Positions 38,432-48,371 of a DNA stretch of 64,000 nt are shown one piece after another (position 1 is the first letter of the stretch; every line of letters begins with the position of its first letter). The notes below the pieces were generated by a model that was given only the letters and a program-made list of their open reading frames with translations, had not been told where the DNA came from and did no database searches. Both the position numbers and the translations under genes were made by a program. This DNA is from Phoronis australis (taxonomy: Eukaryota > Phoronida > Phoronidae). The stretch is from contig NMRA01000048.1 of the NCBI GenBank assembly GCA_002633005.1, forward strand, positions 610,148 to 674,147, given 5' to 3'.

Positions 38432-38618
38432 TGTTATGTTTCTATGTTAATTGGTTTCGGACCAAAGATGAAGAGTGATAAGAATGTGACTAAGGCATAT
38501 AATATTGAGAGTACATGAAACCATAAACCTGAACAGGAAGTGCTAGGTAACAGAGCATGCGTAATATACTAAGATACTGGTAGCGACATCTTGAGTTACT
38601 ACTGACCATAATGTAACA
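38432..38618 (-). repeat. Outer element 3' LTR (187 bp)
   Basis: It starts TGTTATG and ends TGTAACA on the + strand. It is alignable over its whole length with 60528-60718 with several substitutions and small indels, so the pair is comparatively old. Confidence 0.9.
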
Positions 38619-38764
38619 TCCTGCTTACACTATGAAACACTATTTTAATTTTAAAACTATGATAACTGGTCCTAACTCTAAGACAATGGGTGGACTATCA
38701 TTGTCTGGACAGTCAAACGGGGATTATTCTGCCCCAACGGTTTGACTGCTTGTAACTACATTTC

Positions 38765-39815
38765 TGTTGTAGTTGCTTCATTAAGCAGCCAACAAAACAT
38801 CGTGAGTTCCGGTACAGAATTTTATTTCGAAACTGAACTGCTAGCGACCTCTATAGGTCAAGATATACAACACTCCTCTACACTAAAATGAATGTCCTTA
38901 TAAAACAAATACACGAGATAAACTCTCCAAGGTTGCTTGAGGTTCTAAAAAGTTCATAAAACGTTAACTACTTGAAGAAAAGTTTTAAAGATTGTCACAA
39001 CTAAATCACAGATCCAGTCTTACCGGTGCCTTCCTCATCCAGCTTGGGTAGCGTCGCTCAGGTTGGGATGTTTGAGGGACGTATTCCGGCTGAGGATGTT
39101 GAGCAATTGAGGGTTGCGGCAGTGGTACAGAAATGGACGCGGGACACGGCACAGCTGGTGATTCTATAGATGGCTCGACACGGGTCGCAATTGTCGGCTG
39201 TTCTATTTGAAAATCAGCAGTACGCAGTTGATCCGCACGCCGGCGCCAATGAGCATCCGGTGATTTTTGTACCTTGTACGATACCGGCCCAGTTCTTTCC
39301 TTAACTACTCTAGGCACCCACTTGTTTCCGGGTCTATAGTTTCTAACGGCAACGTGCTCACCGAGTTCAAAACTTCTTTCGTTTGCTGGTTTCACCATTC
39401 GTTCTTGGTTAAGTTCAATGGTTGCTCTCAAATTTGGCCTGACTAAGTTCAGTGTCGTGTTCAGCATGCGACCCATCAGGAGCGTTGCTGGGGCCTGACC
39501 AGTTGATGAGTGCGGTGTGTTACGGTACGTCAATAAGAAGTCATACAGTTTTCTTAGGAAAGTGCCTTTGTCGCACTTTGAAGCCTCGATGGCCGACTTA
39601 AAGGTTCCCACAAATCTCTCGGCCAATCCATTCGTTCTAGGATGATACGGCGCTGAATGTATCAGGCGAATTCCGTTTCGTTTGAGTTGATCCCATCGTC
39701 GCCAATATGTCGTATTTGCTTCATTAAGCAGCGAACAAAACATCGTGAGTTCCGGTACAGAACTTTATTTCGAAACTGAACTGCTAGCGACCTCTATAGG
39801 TCAAGATATACAACA
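38765..39815 (-). mobile_element. Element T: internally deleted Ty3/Gypsy copy with complete LTRs and TSD
   Basis: LTRs 38765-38872 and 39708-39815 (108 bp, TGT...ACA) are flanked by a perfect 5 bp TSD ATTTC (38760-38764, 39816-39820). Reading on -, the 5' LTR is followed at once by a primer-site-like TGGCGACGATGGGATC, then directly by the C-terminal part of integrase. Gag, protease, RT and RNase H are absent. A purine run AGAGGAG precedes the 3' LTR. Intact LTRs and TSD suggest that the deleted form itself was mobilised in trans, or that the deletion came after insertion. Confidence 0.9.
39006..39707 (-). pseudogene. Integrase C-terminal fragment of element T
   Basis: The frame contains HSAPYHPRTNGLAERFVGT, which carries the last catalytic Glu of the DDE core, then LLTYRNTPHSSTG and PATLLMGR, then a C-terminal GEHVAVRNYRPGNKWVPRVV segment and a proline-rich tail ending near the 3' LTR. 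The two catalytic Asp residues and the zinc-binding domain are missing. The open frame drawn upstream into the LTR is not native. Confidence 0.85.
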
Positions 39816-39820
39816 ATTTC

Positions 39821-40228
39821 TTGAATGAGTCATGCTGGTCTTGTAACCGTTCATCCGGAGTGTGTAACCACAGTGCTCTGGGTGGGTGAAATGATGGGAG
39901 GCTTAGCCGCAGTATTGCGCGTTTCAGGAGCATGGTTAGGCGGTGTTGGTCAGACCTCAGACAGTGGTTCGCGGGTGGTAACGTTCAGCATTATTTTGTC
40001 AGGTACACTGGTTTGGAGAAGCAAGGTATCTCTGGTGTCGGGATCTGTGGCCATCTGAGCTGGTGAGGAGGCGAATCTCATGATTGTGCCATGGTCCTGC
40101 ACTTGTTGAGGTCTAAGCAGGATGCGGTTGCTGCGAAGTATGCGACTGCTTGTCTCGCATTATACCGTATATGACCATGGTTCTGGGCCTACTCCGATGA
40201 TGGTGCCAGGTGGCCAATTCTTCATGGC
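39821..40228 (-). pseudogene. Outer Gypsy element: distal integrase C-terminal end
   Basis: On -, the frame directly after the Z insertion site reads MKNWPPGTIIGVGPEPWSY, the usual W-x-PGTI...GP.SY motif after the integrase core. It continues the integrase piece that ends at 53545, once Z (40229-53544) is taken out. Downstream sequence is frameshifted, and element T is inserted at 39820. Confidence 0.75.
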
Positions 40229-40383
40229 TGTTGTGTTGTGTATTTTCAATAAAATACAAGAGACTGGTAGCCATAGCTCAGCCATTTATTGGGTGAACAC
40301 TAGAGAGCATAGTGTGCAGCGCCCTTCTACATCACATATATGAACTACCAAACTACATACATATGAAGTGATATCCTATAACA
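40229..40383 (-). repeat. Element Z 3' LTR
   Basis: 155 bp, TGTTGTGTTGTG...CCTATAACA. It is near-identical to 53386-53544, indicating a fairly recent insertion of Z. Confidence 0.9.
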
Positions 40384-40599
40384 TCCCTCGCTTTCACAAT
40401 AGTTTATAACATGTGATTACAGGATGAATGTACACATCACTACGGTGATTAATTGACATATATATATATATACGTTCAAAATGAGCTCTGAACTACCGGT
40501 AATTCTATTTGAAACAATATGTTTACGAACACTGCAAATGTATATATTATAGGCGTGTAATGCTGAACATGTTATATCTGGTGAATGTTACATGTCTCT

Positions 40600-41200
40600 A
40601 CTGTACTAGTAGCCTTACATCTCTTCAATTATTCTACTGGGTTTCGTGCTAGTTCTACAGGACTGTCTAATAGTTGGGTTGGACATTCGACGAGGGTACC
40701 TCTCGTTCGACATTTTCTTTAAACCTAACATGCTTTGAGGTGGTTTGACTGGTTTCATTGCCCATGTCCTGATTAACAGATTCACTGAGGTGTAATTTCT
40801 TGGCAGCTTCTGGACTGAGTTCTTGTAAGAACCTGCGAACAATGCTGCCATTGGGTGTCAACACCAAATAAGATCTACAGGGTAGGCTCTTTGCACTTAT
40901 TTGTTATCGTGCCTGGGACCCAACTCGTTTTATCATCTTTTTGGACCAGCACCTTCATACCTGGGAGCAATTCAGACATTTCAGAGCCTGCATGGGAATT
41001 GTATCTATTAGCTGACTCTGAACTTAGGTACTTCATTCTGTCTCTTACATCAAGCCAACTACCTTTGAAGTCTGACTTGACTGGAAGATTTGAATTGATT
41101 TTTCTACCAAACAATAGTTCAGCTGGGCTCGGAATTTGATTGTCAACAGGTGTCACCCTGAGACACAATAAAGCTGTCTGAGGATCCGTGCCGTGTATAG
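40600..41200 (-). pseudogene. Element Z integrase C-terminal part
   Basis: The - frame around 41190-40875 contains GTDPQTALLCLRVTPVDN, PSPAELLFGRK, and a C-terminal GMKVLVQKDDKTSWVPGTI motif. It is the continuation of the integrase core at 42958-43474 after removal of V. A further piece (40615-40867) continues in another frame, so it is frameshifted. Confidence 0.75.
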
Positions 41201-41205
41201 TTTGT

Positions 41206-43002
41206 TGTTGTAGCGTTGAGAGTGTACACAAGCAATAACTATCAGACTGGCTTGACTGACATGCCTTTATTTCTACATGGCTGAACCCGAAGCACCGGTA
41301 AAAACTATCTAACGATTAACTCAGAGATAAGTTAGTAAACATTCAATCACACATCCCCCTTCTAAAGTTTTGAAGAAACTACTTAAACTAAGCCCTAAAG
41401 ATATAAGTCCATCTTAAAACTTAGAACGTTCAATAGAGTCACTCTTCAATGAGGCGCTCAGGTCCATTCCGAGGAGGGCTAGATCTTCTAAGCTGCGTCA
41501 GTTGGGTTTGTTCTAAATCTGGTGTCCGCAGTGTTTCCTGGTTGTTCACTGGTGCCTCCTGTTGTGCGGATGCTGAAGGTGGTTTGTACAGGTCACGTCG
41601 GTTACCACGACCTTCTGCTCCTTCATCTGTCTGAACCAGGTAAGACCGTGTTGACACTTATTCGCGTACTGTGGCCTTGTCGTCCCACTTCTTCGACACG
41701 TGGTCGTACACGTTTACTTTGTCACCAACGTGTAGAGGGGGTAGAGCTCTCATGTTCTGATCGTAGTAGTCTTTGCGTTTGTCGTTTTGAGACAACTTAA
41801 ACTCAACCACATTTTTAGAGTTTTCTACCTTTAGTAATGCTGGATGGACAGGAACACTGGTTCTGACTTTTCTTCCCATCAGCAACTGGGCAGGAGATAA
41901 GCCACATGATATAGGTGTGGCTCGATATGCTTGCAAAGCCTTATACATGTCCACGTTCTTCTCGAGCAAATGTTTGACTTGTTTCACGGAGCTTTCCGCT
42001 AAACCGTTTGAGGCAGGGTAGTGTGGACTAGACGTGATATGTTGAAAGTCCCACTCTTTGCTGAAGTTCTTGAACTCCGACGAACTATATTGCGGGCCGT
42101 TATACGAAATAACCACGTCAGGCGTTCCATGGCGAGCAAACATGGACTTCATCGCTGCTATCACTGCACCACTAGTTGTAGACTGCAGGTACGATATTTC
42201 CAGGTACAGAGAATAGTAATCGGTTACTATTACGTACTGTCTCTGTTTGATCTGGAACAGGTCAGATCCAACCCTTTGCCAGGGTCTTGTAGGTACTTCA
42301 TGGGGTTGTAGAGGTTCCGCTGCTTGTCGAGGAAGGTAGGTTTGGCAGGTAGAACAATTCTGAAGCATCTGAGCTATGTCCGCATTCATTCCGGGCCAAT
42401 ACAACAATTCTCTTCCTCTACGTCTACACTTTTCAATTCCCATGTGTCTTTCATGAATCCTCAATAGCATTAAGTTTTCTCAGTGACTTAGGTGTGACGA
42501 GTTTACATCCCTTAAGCACTAGTCCATTTGCAACAGACAGTTCTTTTCGAACATTCCAATAGTTGCTGGTGCCTGTAGGGCATTCACTTTTACTTTGCGG
42601 CCATCCGTCTAAGATGACAGCCATAAGGTTTGTCAGTTCTGTGTCTTTGGAGGTCTCCTTGATTTCGTCTATTCTCGCGTCCGAGATCTGCATGGTGCGG
42701 AAAACCATATCAATGTAGCAGTTAATGTCGTCTTCCGAGGTTGTCTGGTTTACTGTCTTTTCTGGTGCTCTCGAAAGCGTATCAGCGGCTGCAAGATGTT
42801 TTCCAGGTGTGTACTCGACCTTCAGGTCATATTGCTGCAACCGTAGCAACATCCGTTGTATTCTTAGTGGACAGTCGATGAGTGCTTTCTGAAATATATT
42901 CACTGAAGGCTTGTGGTCTGTTTCTGCAACCACTGTTGCACCATATATAAAAACTATCTAACGATTAACACAGAGATAAGTTAGTAAACATATAATCACA
43001 CA
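41206..43002 (-). mobile_element. Element V: 5'-deleted Ty3/Gypsy copy inside Z integrase
   Basis: The 3' LTR is about 41206-41353, preceded on - by the polypurine tract AGAAGGGGGA. At the right, only the first about 55 bp of the 5' LTR remain (42948-43002, near-identical to 41299-41353), fused directly to RNase H sequence. The rest of the LTR, the primer site, gag, protease and RT are deleted. I found no convincing TSD; the left boundary is uncertain by a few bases. Confidence 0.75.
41439..42935 (-). pseudogene. Element V RNase H end and integrase
   Basis: Two overlapping - frames occur. The piece 42451-42933 holds the end of RNase H (TDHKPSVNIFQK...ADTLSRAP) and the linker. The piece 41658-42470 holds the integrase zinc-binding HxxxHMG...CxxC region, the core with 'VTDYYS' and 'SYNGPQYSS', where the second catalytic Asp is replaced by Tyr, and SNGLAESSVKQ with the Glu. 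A stop near 41658 separates the tail 41439-41657. Inactive. Confidence 0.85.
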
Positions 43003-43474
43003 TGCCTTATTGAGCACAGGCTTAATAACACCGACCATGCGTTCGATAAAACCATTGCTCTGTGGATACCTGGGGCTACTTGTGATATGTTCGAATTCCC
43101 ACTTAAGAGCAAAATTCCTAAATTCTGCTGAAGCATATTGTGGTCCATTATCTGAGTACATTATTTTGGGTATGCCGTGAACAGCAAAGAGGTCTTTGCA
43201 AAACTTAATGACTTCTCTGGCTAACTCATCTTTCACAGCTCTTGCAAATGGCATTTTACTGAACTGATCCACTAACAGTATGTACTTGTCACCAGTGTCA
43301 ACCGGAAGTAGTCACTGTGGAGTACTTCCCATGGTTGACAAGGAATTTCGTGGGCCATCATAGGCTCCTTAGGATTGCTTTTGGCGTTTTGTAAGCAAAT
43401 CGTACAATCCTTCACTAACCGAGTGATATCTGAAGTCATATTGGGCCAATATACCGATTCTTTTGCTCTGAGTA
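42958..43474 (-). pseudogene. Element Z integrase core, right of V
   Basis: The - frames contain SVYWPNMTSDI and CTICLQNAK (zinc-binding half), DQFSKMPFARAV (first Asp), MYSDNGPQYASAEFRNFA (second Asp) and YPQSNGFIERMVGVIK (Glu). A frameshift near 43272 splits it. On the right it is cut by transposon A exactly between 'KC' and 'RAKES' of the HHCC region. Confidence 0.85.
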
Positions 43475-45590
43475 CCCATACGAAAAAGTGCACTGGACTT
43501 TCAGTTGGGACAGGAATTGAATTCAATTGAGGTTCAATTGAGATTCAATTGAAATTCAATTGAAGTTTTCCCATGTAAATGAATTGATTCAATTCATTAG
43601 CATATTCAATAGCCATTCAATAGGAATTCAATAGCCGTTCAATAGCCATTCAATTCTCCATGCAGTACAGGATCATCCCATATTCAATAACGATTCAATA
43701 GCCATTCAATAGCCGTTCAATGGCCATTCAATTTTTCTAACTATACAGAATAATTTGAATTTCAAGTATTTTCTATAATAAATTAACTCTTTCAAAAATA
43801 GGATGTATTGTTGTTAACCTGTTCAAGAGATAAGAACAGTTCACAATCTTCATTCAACAACCTGGTATGCATGAATACAATCAAATCATAGACAACTGAA
43901 CATTTTGAAACCTTAAATCGAAACTTGCACAAGTATTACAATTATCATACAGCATCAGTCAAAGAAAAACAAAAACAGAGCCTTAGGCATTTGAAAAGTA
44001 GCAGCCTTTGTAAACATTTTGAAGAATCTAATGCTGACTAATTGTAGATTGTTTTTTCAACATTTGTATGCTGAGCCTCGTACATGAAATAATCATATAA
44101 CACTATGAACTTAGTTGAACACATCCATACGTTGAAGGGTAAATGAGTATTTTATATTCAGTTAGCTAAACAAATGTAGGCGATAAGATAAAAAATAATA
44201 ATTTCAGGCATACAAAGCTATAGCAGCAAAATATTAGTTGTCTGAAAAGCGTGGTCCACATGTGATACCAAATCTTTAAATGTCGGCATTGTACAGCCTT
44301 TCATGGTCTCTGCAGAACTCTGGAGTCCGCACTTTTCAGAGCACTGAGACTTGATATAATCCATTAATTTGAGGTATCTGTCCACAACAGGAACTGATGA
44401 CCGGCACAGTGTTGGTAGGTCAGTGGACATTAACTCCCAAGAGTTATAGTCTTTTCACTTCATCATGCATATTTTCAAAGTCTTCTTCTGTACTAAAAAA
44501 GTTGAAAAATATCCAGTTAGAGGGTATCAAATAAAGTATTAAGTAAATTTGAATTTTGTATTGAGCTTGTCGCTCAGGAAATACATGAATGCATTCTTGT
44601 TTAATTAGCCATAGTCTTTAGAAAATTTAATATGCTTTTGACTAAGATCATTAATAAGGGGGTTATTTGTTACACTAATGGAAACTCATAGCTGAAGTTT
44701 GATTTTTAGTCCTATGAGCAGAACAGTTAATTAAACCATACTGCAGAGACACTACGGGTAGATGACTGGTGGCAATGGCAAACCTCTAATACCCGATACA
44801 TCTCTTACTTAGTCTCTATAGCTCAATTATTTAGTTTCAGTTCATGTAACCAAAATAAAAATTTACTTTTCTCTCATTGCTCTGATGTGAGAATTTTAAC
44901 ACAGAATCATAAAAACGTGTTTCTTAAGTCTCAAGTAATTAATGTCAATAAAATATGTTAGGTCAAAACACGATTAACTGAAATCTGTCTGTGCTCTACT
45001 ACATAACTTCCATAACCTTAATCAATTGAATCAGTTAAAAAAACTTCCGTTTTGTTTGCAAGTCTAAAGCTACTCATTCATATGTGAAACATAAATGTCA
45101 CTTAACAATCAAATTGACAAAAATACAATGTTGAAATCAAAAACTCACCATTTAATGTATCCAGTTCTTCACTATCCATGCAGAGTTTATGCTAGACCAA
45201 AACCGTTTGAAAGGGTTTGAAAATCTTAAAGGTCACTTTCCAGGAATGTTACCTTGACAACCAATTGGTAACACAGGTTTAAAATAAACATTGCTGGTAA
45301 CTTGCTAAATCAAACCATCCAGAAATTCCTTAAGTCCTCAAATTCAATAACTATTCAATTCCGAACTGCCAAAATTTTCCTAAGTCCTGGAATTCAATAG
45401 CCATTCAATACAGAACAGCTAAAAATTTTCTAAGTGCAGAAATTCAATAGCCGTTCAATAGCCATTCAATTGACGGCAAGGGAAGTGCCAATTGAATTTT
45501 CATTCAATAGACATATTCAATAGAACTTCAATTTTCTATTGAATTTCAATTGAATCTCAATTGAAACTCAACTTTTCCTTTTTGTATGGG
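43475..45590. mobile_element. Transposon A: 2.1 kb TA-flanked DNA element with ATTCAATAGCC words
   Basis: Terminal inverted repeats are CCCATACGAAAAAGT on the left and, inverted from the right, CCCATACAAAAAGGAAAAGT. TA flanks both ends (43473-43474, 45591-45592). Removing the element plus one TA lets the Z integrase frame resume, which proves the boundaries. About 250 bp at each end is packed with ATTCAATAGCC / ATTCAATTGA words in opposing orientation. The middle holds a small spliced-looking gene but no transposase, so it is non-autonomous. The TA duplication fits Tc1/mariner or ISL2EU-like superfamilies; I cannot decide. Confidence 0.88.
44218..45179 (-). pseudogene. Small spliced-looking gene inside transposon A, frameshifted
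   Basis: On -, a candidate exon 1 (45179-45149) starts ATGGATAGTGAAGAACTG and ends at a strong GTGAGT donor. Candidate exon 2 starts after a TTTTTTAGTACAG acceptor at 44487 and runs to a stop at 44218. The joined product would begin with an acidic stretch (MDSEELDTLNEEDFENM) and have a Cys-containing C-terminal part with KLMDYIKSQCSEKCG. One extra A in the run at about 44454-44451 breaks the frame; without it about 99 residues would be open. I do not recognise the protein. It may be a captured host exon or a relic of the autonomous partner. Confidence 0.4.
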
Positions 45591-45592
45591 TA

Positions 45593-47460
45593 TACATTTG
45601 GTCTGACCTAAATGACTAGCGTGAATGCGATCAAGATATTCATTCCTCATACTCGAAGGGATAACTAGTCGAGGGCCATCGTAATCCATCTTCTACAGAT
45701 AGGAAATCTCTGTTAGACCAATAGCTACGCATAGTTTTCGGAACTAACTTTGCTTCATCCGGCCATCCTTTGTTCAGCTAGACTACTAAGCTCATCATCA
45801 GCTCTCGATGCAGTTCTCACGTTTTCCAACTGCCCTTTGATACTTGAATAACATGTATAGTTTTATCAATCTCTATAGTTAAACCAGTGGTTGGGGACAC
45901 TCGTGAGAGATAGTCAGCATAGCACATTTTGTTACCTGGCCTGTAACAAAGGCTCACGTCATAGGGTTGTATTCTCAATAACATTCTCTGCAATCTTGGG
46001 GGTGCTTTATCAAGCTGTTTTAACTTGATATTCACAAGCGTCTTATGGTCACTATAGATTGTGACTAGCTTGCCATACACGTAAGTGTGAAACTTCTCGA
46101 GGCCGTATACAACGGCTAAGAGTTCACGCTCAATGTTTGCATATCTGGATTCAGTAGGTGTCAAGGCTTTGGATGCAAATGCAATTGGTTTGCCGTTGTG
46201 AATTAAAGCAGCTCCTAAACCCTTCATTGAAGCATCTACTTCATTCTGTACGGGAGTCTTAGGGTCAAAATACTGCAACTCCATATCAGAGTTTACTGCA
46301 TTTTGCAGTTCTTTGAAAGCTAATTGGTGTTCGGCACACCATTCCCATTCAGAATGTTTTTTGCAAAGTTGTCTTAGTATGTGGGTCTTGTTAGCTATTT
46401 CGGTATGAACGGTGCAAGGTACTGTACTAATCCAAGGAAGCTTTGTAATTCCTGGACATTTTTGGGTGCATCCTTGCTTTTTAGTGCGTTGCATTTGCTG
46501 GGGTCGGGCTTCATGCCATCCCGTGACCAGATAAGGCCAAAGAAGGTGACTGATTCCTGTCGAATTTTGCACTTTTCAGCCCTTAGGACAAGTCCATGTT
46601 GCCTGGCAGCTGCTATGACTCTATGCAAGGCCTTGTCATGATCCTCTATGTTATTGCCATAAACTACTAGGTCATCTGCTATGCCTAGGACACCATGGCC
46701 AGTCGTCCTAATGACGTCATCCATGTGTTTCTGAAAGATATCTTGCGATGAGTCCAAAGGGTACTTTCCGAAAGGACTCTGGAAAGTACACAGGTTACTA
46801 CTGTGTCCGTCAAGTTCGATTCCCCAGTAGCCATGTTTTGCATCTAGCTTGGAGAAAACTGTGGACCCGTGCAAGTTGTGGCTAATTTCTTCAAGCGTAG
46901 GGGTTTTGTGATAGGTATACGCTTTATAGCTAAGTTGAGATCCTTAGGATCAATACATACTCTTAATTCGCCATTGGGTTTTCTGGCAAATGCTAGACAG
47001 TTAACCCATTCACTAGCCAAAGAATCGTCAACTTTTGCTATCACACCCAGGTTCTGCATTTCATTAAGCTTGGCCGTCAGTTAACTGAATTGGGTATTTG
47101 CGGGGTGATGCTACGACAGGCTCTACCTTAGGTTCCAGTTCTATGCGAAACTTTCCTGGCTTGTGACCTATTCCCATGAAACATTCAGGATACAACTCTA
47201 TCAAGGTTTCACAATCAGGGATTGGAGTTTTAGAAGCTTGGGTCTGAGGGGAGGGCTTACCGTCTACATATGATATGTTTTTGCTATGCGAGACTGATAT
47301 TATACCTAGTCTCTCAGACATACCACAAGATAGAATGGCAGGGCCATCCGTAGCGCACACGTAAAACCTACTATTTACCCACTCAGAGTTATCTAATTTG
47401 ACATCTAGATCAATACAGCCTAACTGTGGTACGTTAGAAACATTAACTGCCGTTAGTTTG
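45593..47460 (-). pseudogene. Element Z protease end, reverse transcriptase and RNase H
   Basis: On - in order: a region after the protease (47064-47360); RT palm pieces with NCLAFARKPNGELRVCIDP (46844-47059), FSKLDAKHGYWGIELD and the catalytic GIADDLVVYG (46395-46874); and RNase H with VQNEVDASMKGLGAALI, SRYANIERELLAVVYG and YADYLSR (45817-46572). At least three frameshifts lie between the pieces. The RT active site reads ADD, as in element U. Transposon A cuts the frame at 45592. Confidence 0.85.
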
Positions 47461-48082
47461 ACATTAGATGGATGAGAGATTCATAACCATCAGGGTACAT
47501 TTGTTTGACACATCGTACGGGTAGGATACTACCGTTTGCACCAGTGTCGGCTTTTACACACAGTGTGATGTTATGGTAGTTGTTGGGTGCCCTAACATCA
47601 AGTTTGGCATAAATGCTTTGCCTTAAACTATCAATTACAACAAATTCACCACATTCTAAGGTACTGAAGTCATTGCTTAATTCTTTGTCCACAGCACCAA
47701 CAGATCTGTTTGTGTTCTTCTTGCCGTTGTGCTTCTCGCTGGGCCTCCTTTTGCGTGATGATCTCTTTCGCTGCGATGTAGATCTCTCCTTACGGTTCTT
47801 GTAGCATTTGTTTCCTGAGTGATTTGGTTTGCCGCAGAGCTCGCAATTTTTTCCATACACTGGACACTGTTTGGGCGGGTGGTTTGTGCCGCAAAAACGA
47901 CACTCACGACAGCTGCTTCGGCGGAATTCATGGACTGACGCGTCCAGTTGTGGGTCGAAGCATTTCGTGTTTCTGGTCGTGGCTTCAAATGCGCGTGCAC
48001 ATGTAACGGCATCAGCTAGTTTAAGATCGTTTCCTTTAGCAATCAGCAATGCCTTTAATTATTTGAAAAGATAGTTGCATAT
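47453..48082 (-). pseudogene. Element Z gag C-terminus and protease, left of U
   Basis: The - frame 48049-47453 has zinc-finger-like CRECRFCGTNHPPKQCPVYG and NCELCGKPNHSGNKC (CCHC knuckles), a basic RKERSTSQRKRSSRKRR stretch, and the protease motif ADTGANGSILP. Just upstream the frame is open to the U insertion site except for one TAA at about 48053. It joins the gag N-terminus at 52831-53217 when U is removed. Confidence 0.85.
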
Positions 48083-48200
48083 AGTTGATGTTGCCGGATT
48101 TTGTATATGATAAAATAAACACAGTCTTAGACGGAAGCCATCTTTATTTCAACTCCCTCCACTAGCACCACCTAACAGTTACATAACTAACTACTCAACA
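48083..48200 (-). repeat. Element U 3' LTR (118 bp)
   Basis: On - it begins TGTTGAGTAG and ends CATCAACT. It includes an AATAAA on the opposite strand and short T-rich parts. It matches 52709-52826 at 117 of 118 positions by eye. Confidence 0.93.
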
Positions 48201-48371
48201 CCTTCCCCGTCTAGTTTTTTTTTTTTTTAAAACTCAAAAACGTTAACAGAAAAAAAATGATAAAGCTTATAGAAAACAAAGGTTGATACTAAAGTACATC
48301 AATGCTTGCTTACAGCAAACAGAAGCATCCTACAACCCCTGAGTGTAATGATGTTACTATGTCTAAAACAC
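48201..48371 (-). other. Element U 3' untranslated part
   Basis: This lies between the gag-pol stop and the 3' LTR. On - it contains long A-rich runs around 48220-48260 and ends with purine-rich 'agacggggaagg' against the LTR, the likely polypurine tract. Confidence 0.7.

Noticed and set aside
42021-42311. + strand frames across the 39-60 kb cluster
   Set aside because: They are complementary shadows of the - strand pol genes.
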